Assembly: GCF_039993895.1 (NCBI RefSeq)
Contig: NZ_CP121194.1
Span: forward strand, 1,426,001 to 1,490,000
DNA: 64,000 nucleotides
Origin: Edaphobacter paludis
GTDB taxonomy: Bacteria > Acidobacteriota > Terriglobia > Terriglobales > Acidobacteriaceae
Direction of reading: 5' to 3'
How positions within the stretch are numbered: position 1 is the first letter of the stretch; every line of letters starts with the position of its first letter. The notes beneath the pieces were generated by a model that worked only from the letters and a program-made list of their open reading frames with translations, was not told where the DNA came from and made no database searches. The position numbers and the translations under genes are program-made. Below are positions 1 to 9,300 of the stretch, piece after piece.

Positions 1-847
1 ATACCAGGATTTCATCGACATAACAGCGCACATTGAGATGATTTCCCGAATTGCTCAGCGAAATGATCGGATTCGATCCCTGAGTGTATGTGTCGTACGC
101 GCCCTGCTGGGATACGTACGCCCCCGCAACAGTGTTGACCACGAGGACCACGCCATCCTGAGGAGCCAGCAGCATATACTTCGCGAGCAACGCGCGGGAG
201 GAGGCATATGCCTTCATAAGTGCGTCATACTGCTTCTGCTGATTGGCGATGTCGTAGACCCAAGCGCCGGCTTTAGATAGATCGTATTGTCGTTTAGCTA
301 CATCGAGGTTCCGTTCGGCTACAGCCTTCGCGTTGATGGCACCATCGAGAGCATCCTTGCTGATTGAGCCGGGGTCGATCTTGTAAGCAGCCAGCTGCTT
401 ATCCAACTCATCCGATGCCGTTTTGAGACTAGCCCCTGCAGCATTCATCTGTGCCACGGTTACGTCCAGAGTCTCTTTCCGAGGCTCGGCTTTCAGTTCG
501 TCCAGCATTGCGTGGGCAGCCTGCGCCTGCGAGAGTTGCTGCTCGGTCGTAGCACGCTGGATCGAATCGTCGATGAGCAACAGCGGGGTACCCTTTTTCA
601 CCAACTGACCTTCACTTACAAAGATCCGTTTCACTGTGCCCGGGACTTCGGGATACATATTGATGTTTTCGCCGCTAGTCTGCACACCCTCTACAATGCC
701 TTCGGCGTAGATTCCATCAAAATAGGGATTCGCGGCAGGATTGAACAAAGGCGGTTGAGCGGCCCGCGTGATCGTGGCAAAGTAAGCTACGTAGCAAGCA
801 CCGAGCAGCCCTAACGCTGAGAGAATGAATAGCCATTTAATTTTCAT
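1..847 (-). CDS. HlyD-type periplasmic adaptor of an ABC exporter (3' part cut off by window edge)
   Basis: This is the membrane-fusion subunit of an ABC exporter, bridging the inner-membrane permease to the outer membrane. Reading leftward from the ATG at 847, it opens with MKIKWLFILSALGLLG, a single N-terminal membrane anchor. A biotinyl-lipoyl-like half follows (PEVPGTVKRIFVSEGQLVKKG), then a long alpha-helical hairpin region rich in Ala, Gln and Lys, then the start of the return barrel strand (LLAPQDGVVL). About 282 residues are visible and the C-terminus lies outside the window. The start overlaps the last 11 bases of the upstream ATPase gene, so the two are probably translationally coupled. 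With the next two genes it forms a DevB-DevA-DevC-like exporter; the substrate is unknown. Confidence 0.88.
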   Translation of the reverse strand, partial: MKIKWLFILSALGLLGACYVAYFATITRAAQPPLFNPAANPYFDGIYAEGIVEGVQTSGENINMYPEVPGTVKRIFVSEGQLVKKGTPLLLIDDSIQRATTEQQLSQAQAAHAMLDELKAEPRKETLDVTVAQMNAAGASLKTASDELDKQLAAYKIDPGSISKDALDGAINAKAVAERNLDVAKRQYDLSKAGAWVYDIANQQKQYDALMKAYASSRALLAKYMLLAPQDGVVLVVNTVAGAYVSQQGAYDTYTQGSNPIISLSNSGNHLNVRCYVDEILV

Positions 848-1553
848 CGTGCCTCCCGTCCTCTTCGCTTCTCAGCCTACCGTCTTCCATGTGCAGGATT
901 CTGGTCGCGAATTCGTAGATTCTGCTGTCGTGAGTAACGATGAGGATGCAACGATTTTCGTTAAGCACCTTCTCCTTGACGAAACTAACTATCGCGCGCC
1001 CGGTATCTCCGTCGAGCGAGGCCGTCGGCTCGTCCATTATAAGAATGTCTGGCTGACCGACGATCGCGCGGGCGATGGCTACGCGCTGCTGTTCGCCGCC
1101 GCTGAGCTTCACAGGCGGAAGATTCGCACGTCCTTTGAGCCCTACAATTTCAAGATATTTCATTGCCTCTTCGATCGCCTTGTCCCATTCGATGTGCTTC
1201 AGGATAAGAGGAATGGCGACATTTTCCGCCACAGTCAATCTCGGAAAAAGGTGGTAATCCTGAAAGGCGAACCCAATCTTGTTGAGCCGAAAGGCTGCCA
1301 GCTCATCGGTCGTGAGAGTCCAAAGATTCATTTTCTCGGCGATGACAGTGCCCGCATCTGGCCGCAGAATTCCAGAGAGGACGCTGAGCAGTGTTGTCTT
1401 GCCGCTGCCCGAAGGACCGACCACATAGATCATCTCGCCAAAGCGCATCTCCAGATTGACGTCCCGTAATGCGGCGGTTCGAACCTCTCCCTCGCCGAAC
1501 CACTTTGTGATTCCATCGGCCTTGATCGCTATCTTAGTGTCGATGGTTGGCAT
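837..1553 (-). CDS. ABC transporter ATP-binding protein (LolD/MacB/DevA class)
   Basis: Cytoplasmic ATPase subunit powering the exporter encoded with its neighbours. At 238 residues it is the usual size for this class. Walker A is GPSGSGKTT near residue 46, the Q-loop follows in AFQDYHLFPR, the ABC signature is LSGGEQQRVAIARA, Walker B is ILIMDEPTASLD, and the H-loop is in IVTHD. The LSGGEQQR signature and the short length match ATPases that partner FtsX/MacB-fold permeases. The gene starts two bases after the permease stop codon and its 3' end overlaps the adaptor gene, so all three genes lie in one leftward operon. Specificity cannot be read from the sequence. Confidence 0.93.
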   Translation of the reverse strand: MPTIDTKIAIKADGITKWFGEGEVRTAALRDVNLEMRFGEMIYVVGPSGSGKTTLLSVLSGILRPDAGTVIAEKMNLWTLTTDELAAFRLNKIGFAFQDYHLFPRLTVAENVAIPLILKHIEWDKAIEEAMKYLEIVGLKGRANLPPVKLSGGEQQRVAIARAIVGQPDILIMDEPTASLDGDTGRAIVSFVKEKVLNENRCILIVTHDSRIYEFATRILHMEDGRLRSEEDGRHDEN

Positions 1554-1555
1554 TT

Positions 1556-2692
1556 CTAGCCCCTGAAGATGTCAAATGACTCGATGCGAAGAACTCTTCG
1601 TATGCCGATGTAGCTGGAAAACCCGGCGATGATGACAACCATGCCGAGGGCAAGGAGCAGATTTTTATAGGTAAGCATCGCGGCGTAGTCGGGAAGCCGC
1701 ATCTTTGCCAAGGTCATGGCGAGAGTGGAAAGTCCGATGCCAAGGCCGTAGCCTGTCAACGCGGTGAATGTGGCCTGAAAAAGGATCATGAAGATCAGGA
1801 CGCGGCTGCTTGTGCCGATCGCTTTTAAGGCACCGAACTTGTCGATGTTTTCGAGGATGAACGTGTAAAACGTTTGCCCCGAGATTGACAATCCCACGAT
1901 GAAGCTAATGGTGGTCATCAGCATGATGTTCATGCCGAGACCGGTCTGAAAAACGTAGAAATTTGAGATCCTTCGCTCAAACTGCTCACGCGTCAGCGCA
2001 AGATAGCCGAGCGACTGCACCTGGCGCTGAATTTGTTGAACGTCGGCCACGTTCTTCGGCTCCACCAGGACATAGGAAATCGTATATCGGGGGTTCGGGA
2101 TATACTGGATCGCTCGGTAGTAGGTCGTATACAGGGTTGGAATGCCGAAAAGACTGCTGGTTGTAGCTTGCGCGGTGCCGACGATTACTCCACGGTGGTC
2201 GTTCAACTCAAAGGTGGTCCCTTTTGACGGATTGCCCAGCTTCGAGAACTCAGAGTCGCGCACTGCGATAAACGAGTTTTCGGCATAGATATCCTCAATG
2301 CGCCCTTCGGCCATCGCGGGTCTCCCGAAGAGGCTCGAGTCGTCGAGGCCGATCACAGTGACTGGCTGGTAGGTGCCGTTGTCCAACTTGACCAGTGCAC
2401 CACCGGAGAAGAGCGGTACCGCATATTTGACGCCGTGCATGCTACGCACTGCGTCCAGAGTATAGTCAGGCAGTCCTATAGAGTTGGATACGGTGTTGAC
2501 CGCCGGATCCATAACCCAGATCTTCGCTCCGATATTGATGACCGTGGAGGACGCCCGGTTCAATACGCCAGCAAACATCGATAACATCATGATCATCAGG
2601 AAGACGGAGAAGCTGATGCCGACCAGGAGCGTAACGAACTTTGCCCGGTCATTGACGAGCAGCTTGTACGCCAGTTTGAGGATTCCGCGCAT
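1556..2692 (-). CDS. ABC transporter permease, FtsX/DevC-like
   Basis: Inner-membrane permease of the same exporter. The 378 residues show an N-terminal membrane segment (about residues 17-40: FVTLLVGISFSVFLMIMMLS), a periplasmic domain of roughly 200 residues, and three further hydrophobic segments near residues 255-280, 300-325 and 345-365, ending IRRVLRIESFDIFRG. This is the topology of FtsX/MacB-fold permeases; the order permease-ATPase-HlyD resembles cyanobacterial DevCAB. The ATG at 2692 is preferred over the TTG at 2698 because an AGGA lies 8 bases upstream. The intergenic region in front carries two TGTGA-N6-TCACA palindromes shared with the divergent L,D-transpeptidase gene. Confidence 0.88.
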   Translation of the reverse strand: MRGILKLAYKLLVNDRAKFVTLLVGISFSVFLMIMMLSMFAGVLNRASSTVINIGAKIWVMDPAVNTVSNSIGLPDYTLDAVRSMHGVKYAVPLFSGGALVKLDNGTYQPVTVIGLDDSSLFGRPAMAEGRIEDIYAENSFIAVRDSEFSKLGNPSKGTTFELNDHRGVIVGTAQATTSSLFGIPTLYTTYYRAIQYIPNPRYTISYVLVEPKNVADVQQIQRQVQSLGYLALTREQFERRISNFYVFQTGLGMNIMLMTTISFIVGLSISGQTFYTFILENIDKFGALKAIGTSSRVLIFMILFQATFTALTGYGLGIGLSTLAMTLAKMRLPDYAAMLTYKNLLLALGMVVIIAGFSSYIGIRRVLRIESFDIFRG

Positions 2693-2748
2693 ACTCAAAA
2701 TCCTGACTGAACATTACAGAATGTGCGGGGTGGCTTATCACTAGTGGG

Positions 2749-2764
2749 TGTGATCGAGGTCACA
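2749..2764. promoter_or_regulatory. CRP/FNR-family palindrome, perfect TGTGA-N6-TCACA (site 1)
   Basis: TGTGA TCGAGG TCACA, a perfect palindrome in its ten fixed positions. It lies 57 bp before the permease start and 113 bp before the L,D-transpeptidase start, between divergent genes. The centre is 26 bp from the next site. It matches the E. coli CRP consensus core and is assigned by inference to the Crp/Fnr protein at 25662. Confidence 0.75.
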
Positions 2765-2774
2765 TTCAAATGAA

Positions 2775-2790
2775 TGTGACAGCGATCACA
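2775..2790. promoter_or_regulatory. CRP/FNR-family palindrome, perfect TGTGA-N6-TCACA (site 2)
   Basis: TGTGA CAGCGA TCACA, the second perfect copy in the same divergent intergenic region. It lies 87 bp upstream of the L,D-transpeptidase ATG at 2877. Having two sites suggests one per divergent promoter, or cooperative binding. Confidence 0.75.
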
Positions 2791-2876
2791 ATCCTGTGTG
2801 TAGACGCTCCCTTGGCGGATCGGGGGCGACAGACTTAGTCTTCTGGCAAGCTCCTCCAATCCGGCGGCGGCCTAAA

Positions 2877-4522
2877 ATGAAACTCGCTCTATGCATCCTC
2901 CTGCTGCTGAGTCGCCCTTGGAACCAAATGCACGCTGCTCCTATGACGGCGTTTCCGGAGTATTGCCATTCCATTCCTGCATCACTAAACGAGGAAGACT
3001 ATCTCCTGAGTGCAAAGATCGCTCAGAGCATCTTGTTGTTGCCGACGTCAGATGCGCAATTGCTGGGCGCCTTCTATAGAGCTTGCAGCGATGTTCCTGC
3101 CTGGGTATTGAACGGTAAAGTTACTCCTTCGGCGCTCGCCATGTTGCAGGTGTTCCGAGATGTGTCTGGAAGGGGATTAGATCCGGACGATTATCCTATT
3201 TTTCTCATACCGCCTCTGGGCAGTATGGAAACGACACCAAATTCCGTTGTCACTTTTACCGATTTTGAACTTCAACTCAGTCTTGGAGCGTTGCATCTTG
3301 CGGGTGATCTGCGATGTGGGCGGATCGATCCCCATGCTCTTCACGTCGATCTGCCTCACTCCTGTGAAGGCTTTCGGCCAGTTGAATTTGTGTGGAATCT
3401 TTCGCACACCCAAAATCCATCGATAGAGTTTGATTTCTTGGAACCAACGACTGCTGGATATCTCAGGACAAAGACTGCCTTAATAAAGTATCTAAACTTC
3501 GCTCGTACTCCTCAGACGGTTCTTTCTCCATTCCGTGGAACGGTGCATCCGGGGCAACTCTCCGAAAGCGTCGTAGCTTTACGAACGGCTCTGACCAGGA
3601 CAGGAGATCTCCCCGGCGTTCAAGATGCTAGTAACTCCTTGTATGACGATGCGTTGGCTGCTGCAGTCCGGTCCTTTCAAGTACGGCACGGTCTCATGCC
3701 AGACGGACTATTGACTACAGAGACATACAAACAGCTTGGAGTGCCGATGCAAGAACGCGCGGAGCAACTCGAACTCACACTAGAGCGGTGGCGTTGGTTT
3801 GAAAGGTCCTTTGCTCAACCACCCATCGTGGTGAATATCCCAGAATTCAGACTTCGTGCTTACGGAAGCGACATGCGGGTTGCACTTTCCATGAAGGTAA
3901 TCGTCGGCGGCGCTTACCATCGCAAGACTCCTGTCTTTGAGAATCAGAATCGTCCGTCATCTTTCGCCCATACTGGAATATCCCTCCGAGTATTCAGCGC
4001 AGCGAAATCGCACCAGCGATGCGACGGGATCCGAAATATCTTGAAAAACACGGGTATGAACTCGTACATGAACCTCGAGGCTCTGTTCGCATCCGGCAAC
4101 GGCCGGGAGATCAAAATGCTCTCGGCCTGCTCAAATTCTCCTTACCTAATGTGCATGACGTCTATCTTCACGGCACGCCGGCACAAAGTCTATTTGATAA
4201 GCCACGACGTGATTTTAGCCACGGATGCATCCGGGTCGAAGATCCAGCGGCTCTTGCAGTTTGGGTCTTGAGGAACAACCCTGGTTGGACACATGAGAAG
4301 ATCGAAGCCGCCATGTACGGTTCGGAGACACTGTCCGTTGCAGTGAGTCATCCGATTCCTGTTCTCATCGTGTATGGAACAGGGTTCGCCGCAGAAGACG
4401 GAGCTGTGTATTTTCTCCCCGATATCTACAACGAGGATGCGGCCCTGCGTGCTGCTCTCCGAAAATTGACGATGCACAGACAGGAAGAAATTCGCGCTAT
4501 CACCAGTGCAGTTCGCCCATAA
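2877..4522 (+). pseudogene. YcbB-like L,D-transpeptidase, interrupted by one frameshift
   Basis: Periplasmic peptidoglycan cross-linking enzyme that forms 3-3 links between diaminopimelate residues. From the ATG at 2877 there is a signal peptide (MKLALCILLLLSRP), an N-terminal region, a peptidoglycan-binding module (VRSFQVRHGLMPDG) and the start of the YkuD domain (IVVNIPEFRLRAYG). Around 3945-3970 the frame changes: frame one runs on to a stop at 4271, while the rest of the catalytic domain, including YLHGT and the active-site SHGCIRV, is read in another frame from about 3960 to 4522. The sequence at the join reads naturally as FRPYWNIPPSIQRSEI in the second frame. A one-base deletion or a sequencing error would explain it. 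If real, the enzyme lacks its catalytic cysteine. Two CRP-like palindromes lie upstream. Confidence 0.8.
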
Positions 4523-4621
4523 ACAGTAGGAGTGGAAGCCTCCAAGTTAATCCTTTGTTGGCGGTTGCCCCAATCTCCATCGAAGCCCTATGCTCACAAT
4601 TGAAAGAAAGAGGCTTAGTAG

Positions 4622-4639
4622 CCAACCCGCCGAGGTTGG
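4622..4639. terminator. Weak hairpin between convergent genes
   Basis: CCAACC and GGTTGG flank a 6-nt loop in the 140-bp gap between the convergent L,D-transpeptidase and universal stress protein genes. There is no clear T-run on either side, so a terminator role is a guess from position. Confidence 0.3.
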
Positions 4640-4662
4640 GAAGATAAAACCCGCTCTTGCTG

Positions 4663-5556
4663 TCAGCTAAGAGCGACTTCCTCATGTCCCTGCTTATGTA
4701 TGATCAGGACAGGGCATGGCGTATCTGTAATAATTTGCGGCACGAGCCCACGCATGAGATGTGTTGCAGTGGAGGAAGCGGTGTGTGCACCCATCACAAT
4801 CAGATCTGCGTTACGATCCGTCGCGAAATCAACGATTGCAAAGCCTGCGTTTCCTGGACTCATGTTCCGAAATGCGACGATTGGACTTGGTTGATCGGGA
4901 AGAATGTGTTCGAATGCCTTTTCGAATAACTGCAGATCGCTTTTTTTTTCTTTTTTAACGGGATCTTGGACATGCAATAAAGTGAATGCAGCCTGAAATT
5001 CACGAGCGATCATATAGGCATAAGCCGCTATTGTCGCTGTATCTGGATTGAGATCGCTAGCACAAACGATGTTGCTGGGGTGCCAAGCCAGATTGCTCGG
5101 AGATTGCGTGACAGGGCCAATAACCAACACGGGGCAGGGTGAATTTCGCAATAGAGCCTCCGCATCCGACCCAAACAATAGACGCTCGATCCCGGTCTCG
5201 CCGTGGGTACCAAGCACAACCAGGTCAGCTTTCTCCCTATTCACTGCTGAGAGAACCTCCTCTTGTACCTTTCCCGTAACCGAGATTGTTCGGACGTGGA
5301 ATCCTTCAGATCGCAGCTCTGCTCCTTCCTGTTCAAGTTGCTGTTCGATCGCCTGTTGAATCGCATTACTAAGTCCCCCTTCATCAATAGGAGGGGCCGA
5401 ATGAACCTGCTGATTCACGTGCGTAAGCAAGATCTGTGCGTTATAACGAGTGGCAATGCTCTTGCCATATTCGATTGCGCGCCCAGAGACATCCGAGAAG
5501 TCAGTCGGGATGAGAATTCGCTCGAAGGTAATTTGGGCTGGTGCAGAAGTGATCAT
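4663..5556 (-). CDS. Universal stress protein, two UspA domains (first of three)
   Basis: Cytoplasmic tandem UspA protein of 297 residues. Domain 1 spans about residues 8-145 and carries a good ATP-binding motif G-x2-G-x9-G-S (GTHGETGIERLLFGS), followed by CPVLVIG. Domain 2 spans about 160-290; its glycine motif is degenerate (GAHTASSTATHLMRG), and it ends CPVLIIH. The N-terminus ITFERILIPTDFSDVS is the classic UspA first strand. An AGGGGA precedes the ATG at 5556. Proteins of this type bind ATP or other ligands and accumulate under growth arrest or oxygen limitation in many bacteria; the exact role is unknown. Two CRP-like palindromes lie 216 and 262 bp upstream. Confidence 0.92.
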   Translation of the reverse strand: MITSAPAQITFERILIPTDFSDVSGRAIEYGKSIATRYNAQILLTHVNQQVHSAPPIDEGGLSNAIQQAIEQQLEQEGAELRSEGFHVRTISVTGKVQEEVLSAVNREKADLVVLGTHGETGIERLLFGSDAEALLRNSPCPVLVIGPVTQSPSNLAWHPSNIVCASDLNPDTATIAAYAYMIAREFQAAFTLLHVQDPVKKEKKSDLQLFEKAFEHILPDQPSPIVAFRNMSPGNAGFAIVDFATDRNADLIVMGAHTASSTATHLMRGLVPQIITDTPCPVLIIHKQGHEEVALS

Positions 5557-5771
5557 CTTTTCCCCTTTCTATCGCTTTTGTCGAGCAAATTTCATCGCAC
5601 TGACTTCAACAAGTTAAGTTGAAGAATGCCCCTTGTCCGATTTACATCAACCCTATCTGCATCCGTGGACTGGGTAACTCCATGTGGCAGAGCTAACTAG
5701 CAGAACCTTCGCTATGCTTCAAATCCCTTCCGCTCTTATCTTTAATGTTGAGCGTCATTTCGCGACCGTTC

Positions 5772-5787
5772 GGTGATTTCGGTCACA
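5772..5787. promoter_or_regulatory. CRP/FNR-family palindrome, one mismatch (site 3)
   Basis: GGTGA TTTCGG TCACA, nine of ten consensus positions. It lies upstream of the leftward universal stress protein gene (start 5556), in a stretch from 5557 to 5934 with no convincing gene. Confidence 0.55.
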
Positions 5788-5817
5788 TCGCCGGACGAAG
5801 TCTCTGCTCTATATCGC

Positions 5818-5833
5818 AGTGATGCTGATCACC
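5818..5833. promoter_or_regulatory. CRP/FNR-family palindrome, degenerate (site 4)
   Basis: AGTGA TGCTGA TCACC, eight of ten consensus positions with both outer bases changed. Its centre lies 46 bp from site 3. Support comes mainly from that closeness. Confidence 0.4.
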
Positions 5834-5934
5834 GTAATCTCCCCAATTGCTCCATACGATCATTATGTCGGACCGAGGAGATACTTTCGTTCAACTGGAA
5901 TCTGCGATACGACCTGATTCGTCATGCCTTGTTT

Positions 5935-6198
5935 ATGGAAAAGTCTCTTTCCATGCCGCATGCTTTTCAGGACTTACAGTATCTTTGTGAAGAAATTGCC
6001 ACGGCTCTCCGTGAGCCAGGCGTGACGGTCTCAGAATCGCTGCTGTTCGGAAAGCCCGACGGAACCATAGTCTCGCGAAGCCAAGAACTGCAAAGCTCAT
6101 TCATTTTGATTCCACTTAAAATCAGAGAACGCACTTCTGCAACGAAGTCTGACAATGTCGCTGCGAATGTTATTAGGGTGACTTACAGAATGCGCTAG
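5935..6198 (+). CDS. Small hypothetical protein, doubtful
   Basis: An 87-residue open frame from the ATG at 5935, beginning MEKSLSMPHAFQDL. I do not recognise it. There is no clear ribosome binding site, signal peptide or membrane segment. The frame is open further upstream from a GTG at 5773, but that part overlaps two palindromic operator-like sites and is probably not translated. It could be chance. The following stretch to 6383 holds nothing I can identify. Confidence 0.22.
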   Translation: MEKSLSMPHAFQDLQYLCEEIATALREPGVTVSESLLFGKPDGTIVSRSQELQSSFILIPLKIRERTSATKSDNVAANVIRVTYRMR

Positions 6199-6383
6199 CA
6201 ATGCTAAATATCATTAGTATTGGATGGAGTTGTGGTCGTCAGACAGAGACTTCCAACGAAATCTTTCGATACTGGAAGCTGAATCTTCCGTGATCCTTCA
6301 GCTTCCGGCAGAGATCAATCGAAAAATGGTGTTGTCATCCAAGTAAAAATCCCTGTCACCAGAAGCTTTCGACTTATAAGTCT

Positions 6384-7985
6384 TTACGGGCCTTCTTGCC
6401 TGTCGTGCAATGCAAAGAAAGCCTTGAATAAGATGCGTGGATCGTGATATCCCTTGTATACGGGCGGTGGGTCCCTAGGCAGTCCCAGTAACGCATAAAC
6501 TGCAGTTTGTGCCGAGCGAATTGAATATTCTATAGTGAATACTACATCGTCCGGAAGTTCACAAAATTGTCCGACAAAGGCGAGATTCTTTGAGCGCTTC
6601 GGTACTACCTGAGGACGATCTCCTTTGGCTCGACATAAAAACTGGCTAGTAATGAAGGGCATCATACAGGGGATACAGATGCATTTACCTAAAATTTGTT
6701 GCGCATCAGACTCAATCCTCAGGTGACCCATAATTTCCGTCATAATCTCTCGTCCCGTACATGAAGACATAGGTTTCTTCACAAAATTTCCGGGTTTATC
6801 CACAAAGAGACCGTAGCCCCAAAAGACCTGAGTATCAGTTGGCTGTCCTATGAAATGGGGCTGCTGGGGTATGACGATCGATGCTAGCCAATTGGAGTCC
6901 GGAAACGTTACGAGGCCTCCTTCTCCAGGAATATTTCCTGTCATGTCTTTAACGAGACGAAAGAAAGTTGGATCGTAGAGTGTTGTGGTGAAAGAAATCC
7001 ATTTGGACTGGTCTATATGATCGGCGAAGGTTGCAGGACAGCCAAATTGCGGATGGCCATCTGCTATTTTTTCCCACAAAGCCCAAGACCCTTCTCTCGC
7101 CTTATTTTTTAGCACAGGCGCTAAATCCATGGATCCCAAACTAGAACTCTCTGTCATCGACCCCAAAGTAACTATGACCGAGTCTTTTCCTTTTATCAGG
7201 ATTTGTTGTTTGCGACCCTCGCACTGACAAGTAATGCGATCGACACGATAGCCTTCGGCATCATGACAAAATCCAAGATCTGTGACGCAGGTAGCATACT
7301 CAAATCGCACGCCGTGGGCCTCCAACCACCTCTGGAGCGGACGAATCATGGAGTCGTATTGGTTATAGGGGGTTCGCATGATCCCGCCGAGCGTGTTGAA
7401 TCCTGAAACCAGGTGGGTGAAGCGCAGCAGATAACGCTTGAATTCGACCGCACTGTGCCAGGGCTGAAAGGCGAAGGTCGAACACCACATGATCCAGAAA
7501 TCTGTTTCAAAGAATGAAGGTTCGAAATGATCGGAAATACTGGTGCGCCCTAGTATCATTTCTGGTTGGAGTTCGAGACGTTCGATCGCCAGAATATGTC
7601 CTTCGCTGAGTCCAAATTTAGGGGCATTTATCCTATGTCCCTCTCGAAAGAGGCGGGATTTCGACGAGATTTTCATCGCTCTGTTCCATTCGAAGATCTC
7701 TTCCGTGACTGTTTTGCTGTCATCGAGGGTTGGAATTGAAGAAAATAAATCATATGTACAGAGATATTTACTTTCGATCATTCGACCGCCACGTATAACG
7801 TAGCCATTTCTCGAGGTTCCGGCGGCGTCAAGGCTGCCGCCGATTTTCTCTGCCTCTTCGAACACGATGATGTTACCGCCCCGTACGTCTCCGTCGCGAA
7901 TGAGGAAGGCAGCCGCTGCAAGCGATGCGATTCCGCCGCCCACCAGGTAAATGAGAGAGTTCTTATCGGCTGAGTTTTGTAGCAT
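6384..7985 (-). CDS. ohyA: Oleate hydratase / MCRA-family flavoprotein
   Basis: FAD-dependent fatty acid hydratase of the myosin-cross-reactive antigen family, which adds water across the cis-9 double bond of oleate to give 10-hydroxystearate. The FAD-binding GxGxxG-like motif is at the N-terminus (YLVGGGIASLAAAAFLIRDG), followed by the family-typical IGGSLDAAG and GGRMIESKYLCTYDLFSSIP. The length of about 533 residues is slightly shorter than the 560-650 of characterised members but spans the whole fold. The ATG at 7985 is used; a GTG at 7994 is possible. It follows the universal stress protein gene at 8063 by 77 bp on the same strand and may share its promoter. Membrane-lipid or fatty-acid stress defence is plausible by inference. 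Confidence 0.9.
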   Translation of the reverse strand: MLQNSADKNSLIYLVGGGIASLAAAAFLIRDGDVRGGNIIVFEEAEKIGGSLDAAGTSRNGYVIRGGRMIESKYLCTYDLFSSIPTLDDSKTVTEEIFEWNRAMKISSKSRLFREGHRINAPKFGLSEGHILAIERLELQPEMILGRTSISDHFEPSFFETDFWIMWCSTFAFQPWHSAVEFKRYLLRFTHLVSGFNTLGGIMRTPYNQYDSMIRPLQRWLEAHGVRFEYATCVTDLGFCHDAEGYRVDRITCQCEGRKQQILIKGKDSVIVTLGSMTESSSLGSMDLAPVLKNKAREGSWALWEKIADGHPQFGCPATFADHIDQSKWISFTTTLYDPTFFRLVKDMTGNIPGEGGLVTFPDSNWLASIVIPQQPHFIGQPTDTQVFWGYGLFVDKPGNFVKKPMSSCTGREIMTEIMGHLRIESDAQQILGKCICIPCMMPFITSQFLCRAKGDRPQVVPKRSKNLAFVGQFCELPDDVVFTIEYSIRSAQTAVYALLGLPRDPPPVYKGYHDPRILFKAFFALHDRQEGP

Positions 7986-8062
7986 CGAGATCACGCTTTC
8001 TTTTCGTTCAGAACATTTTTATCGAGGTTTGAAGAATGACCATCGATTTGCTCATGGAATGC

Positions 8063-8989
8063 TCATAAGCACGTTGCCTGGTGCGGGTGTAATTTCGATG
8101 CGTAGGCGATCGTCAGTACCGAGCATGGAGACTCCGTGATGATACGGTACGCAATGTGATCGGGAACATGCGACGCGAGAATTGATGCCCGCTGAATGCC
8201 GAGGACAATTAGCCATGCCCTGTGCTGCCTAGCATATTCGCTGATTGCTTTTGCGACGTCGTTGCCATAGGTAACGCTGTAAATAGCAGGAGGATCTGCT
8301 GAGCTCTTTTCGATAGCGACGTGATGCAACGCCTCCGTCATGATCTGCGGAACGATTTGGCTTGGTGTGCCGGATTCAAGCGTTTCTGGGAGTACATGGA
8401 GGCAATGCAGTGGCGATTGTGTTGCCTTACAGAAAACCCCCGCATAACGAATTGCATGAGTCGTCGTGTGATCGAAGTCAGTCGCGAAGAGCACCGGGCT
8501 CTTACACTCATCTTGCATTGCTTGATCTGTCACATGAGGGCCTACCGTCAATACCGGGCATGAAGCTTCACGAAGGACGGTTTCGGCAGTTGAACCGAAG
8601 ACAATACGTTCAAACCCGTGGGGGTCGCTCGTTCCCAAGATAACCAGATCGTACTTGTTATGTGAAAGGGCCTTCAGGATTGTTAGGGATGGGATTCCAG
8701 TAGACATTGTCGTTTCGCATGTGACCCCCTCTTGTTTAGCTGTTGTACGGAGCCTTTCAAGTGATATTAGAGCGACTTTCTTAAGGGAGTCTAATTCAAG
8801 GATCTGACCTCTCCGCTCGGATGCAATAGCCTTGGGGTACTCAAAGACGTGCAGGATGGAAAGACTCGCTTTGAACGCTGTGCACACACGAAGGGCCACG
8901 GGGAAGGCAGCTTGCGCTGCCTCAGAGAAGTCACTCGCGAAAATAATTCGTCCAAACGTCCGTGCTGTTTCATTCTCTGAGGCCTGCAT
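8063..8989 (-). CDS. Universal stress protein, two UspA domains (second of three)
   Basis: 308 residues with two UspA folds. Domain 1 opens GRIIFASDFSEAAQAAFPVAL and its ligand motif is GTSDPHGFERIVFGST, where the second motif glycine is Asp. Domain 2 opens SPVLFATDFDHTTTHAI and has no standard glycine motif. AAGGAAC lies before the ATG at 8989. The missing glycine suggests altered or absent ATP binding. It is followed by the oleate hydratase gene on the same strand, probably one transcript. The nearest candidate operator is the perfect palindrome at 9285, about 300 bp upstream. Confidence 0.9.
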   Translation of the reverse strand: MQASENETARTFGRIIFASDFSEAAQAAFPVALRVCTAFKASLSILHVFEYPKAIASERRGQILELDSLKKVALISLERLRTTAKQEGVTCETTMSTGIPSLTILKALSHNKYDLVILGTSDPHGFERIVFGSTAETVLREASCPVLTVGPHVTDQAMQDECKSPVLFATDFDHTTTHAIRYAGVFCKATQSPLHCLHVLPETLESGTPSQIVPQIMTEALHHVAIEKSSADPPAIYSVTYGNDVAKAISEYARQHRAWLIVLGIQRASILASHVPDHIAYRIITESPCSVLTIAYASKLHPHQATCL

Positions 8990-9284
8990 ACTTGCCGTTC
9001 CTTTCTGTCCTGTTTGGAGATTTCATGAAAATGCATCGGATGTTTAAAATTGACATAGACCGACCTTTCCGGAATGCGCTAATTCCCTCGGTCGGCTGGC
9101 TTGATACGATGATGTATACTCCGCGAAGTCGGGAAGGAATTGAGTCTTCGCGAATCGTCTTTCGACACCATCGTGATGTAAAAGTGTGAAGTGTTTCTAG
9201 ACTTCGGTCCGGCAATCAGGATATACACAGGAGTTAATCGTGGTCACCTCCGCATTCAACGTATGAGGCGACCAGAGATCATGC

Positions 9285-9300
9285 TGTGACCGCCGTCACA
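9285..9300. promoter_or_regulatory. CRP/FNR-family palindrome, perfect TGTGA-N6-TCACA (site 5)
   Basis: TGTGA CCGCCG TCACA, all ten fixed positions match. It lies 296 bp upstream of the universal stress protein start at 8989, with no intervening gene on that strand that I trust. Confidence 0.7.

Noticed and set aside
5773-5934. Upstream extension of the small frame ending at 6198
   Set aside because: Starts with GTG inside an operator-like palindrome and covers a second one; regulatory DNA is the simpler reading.
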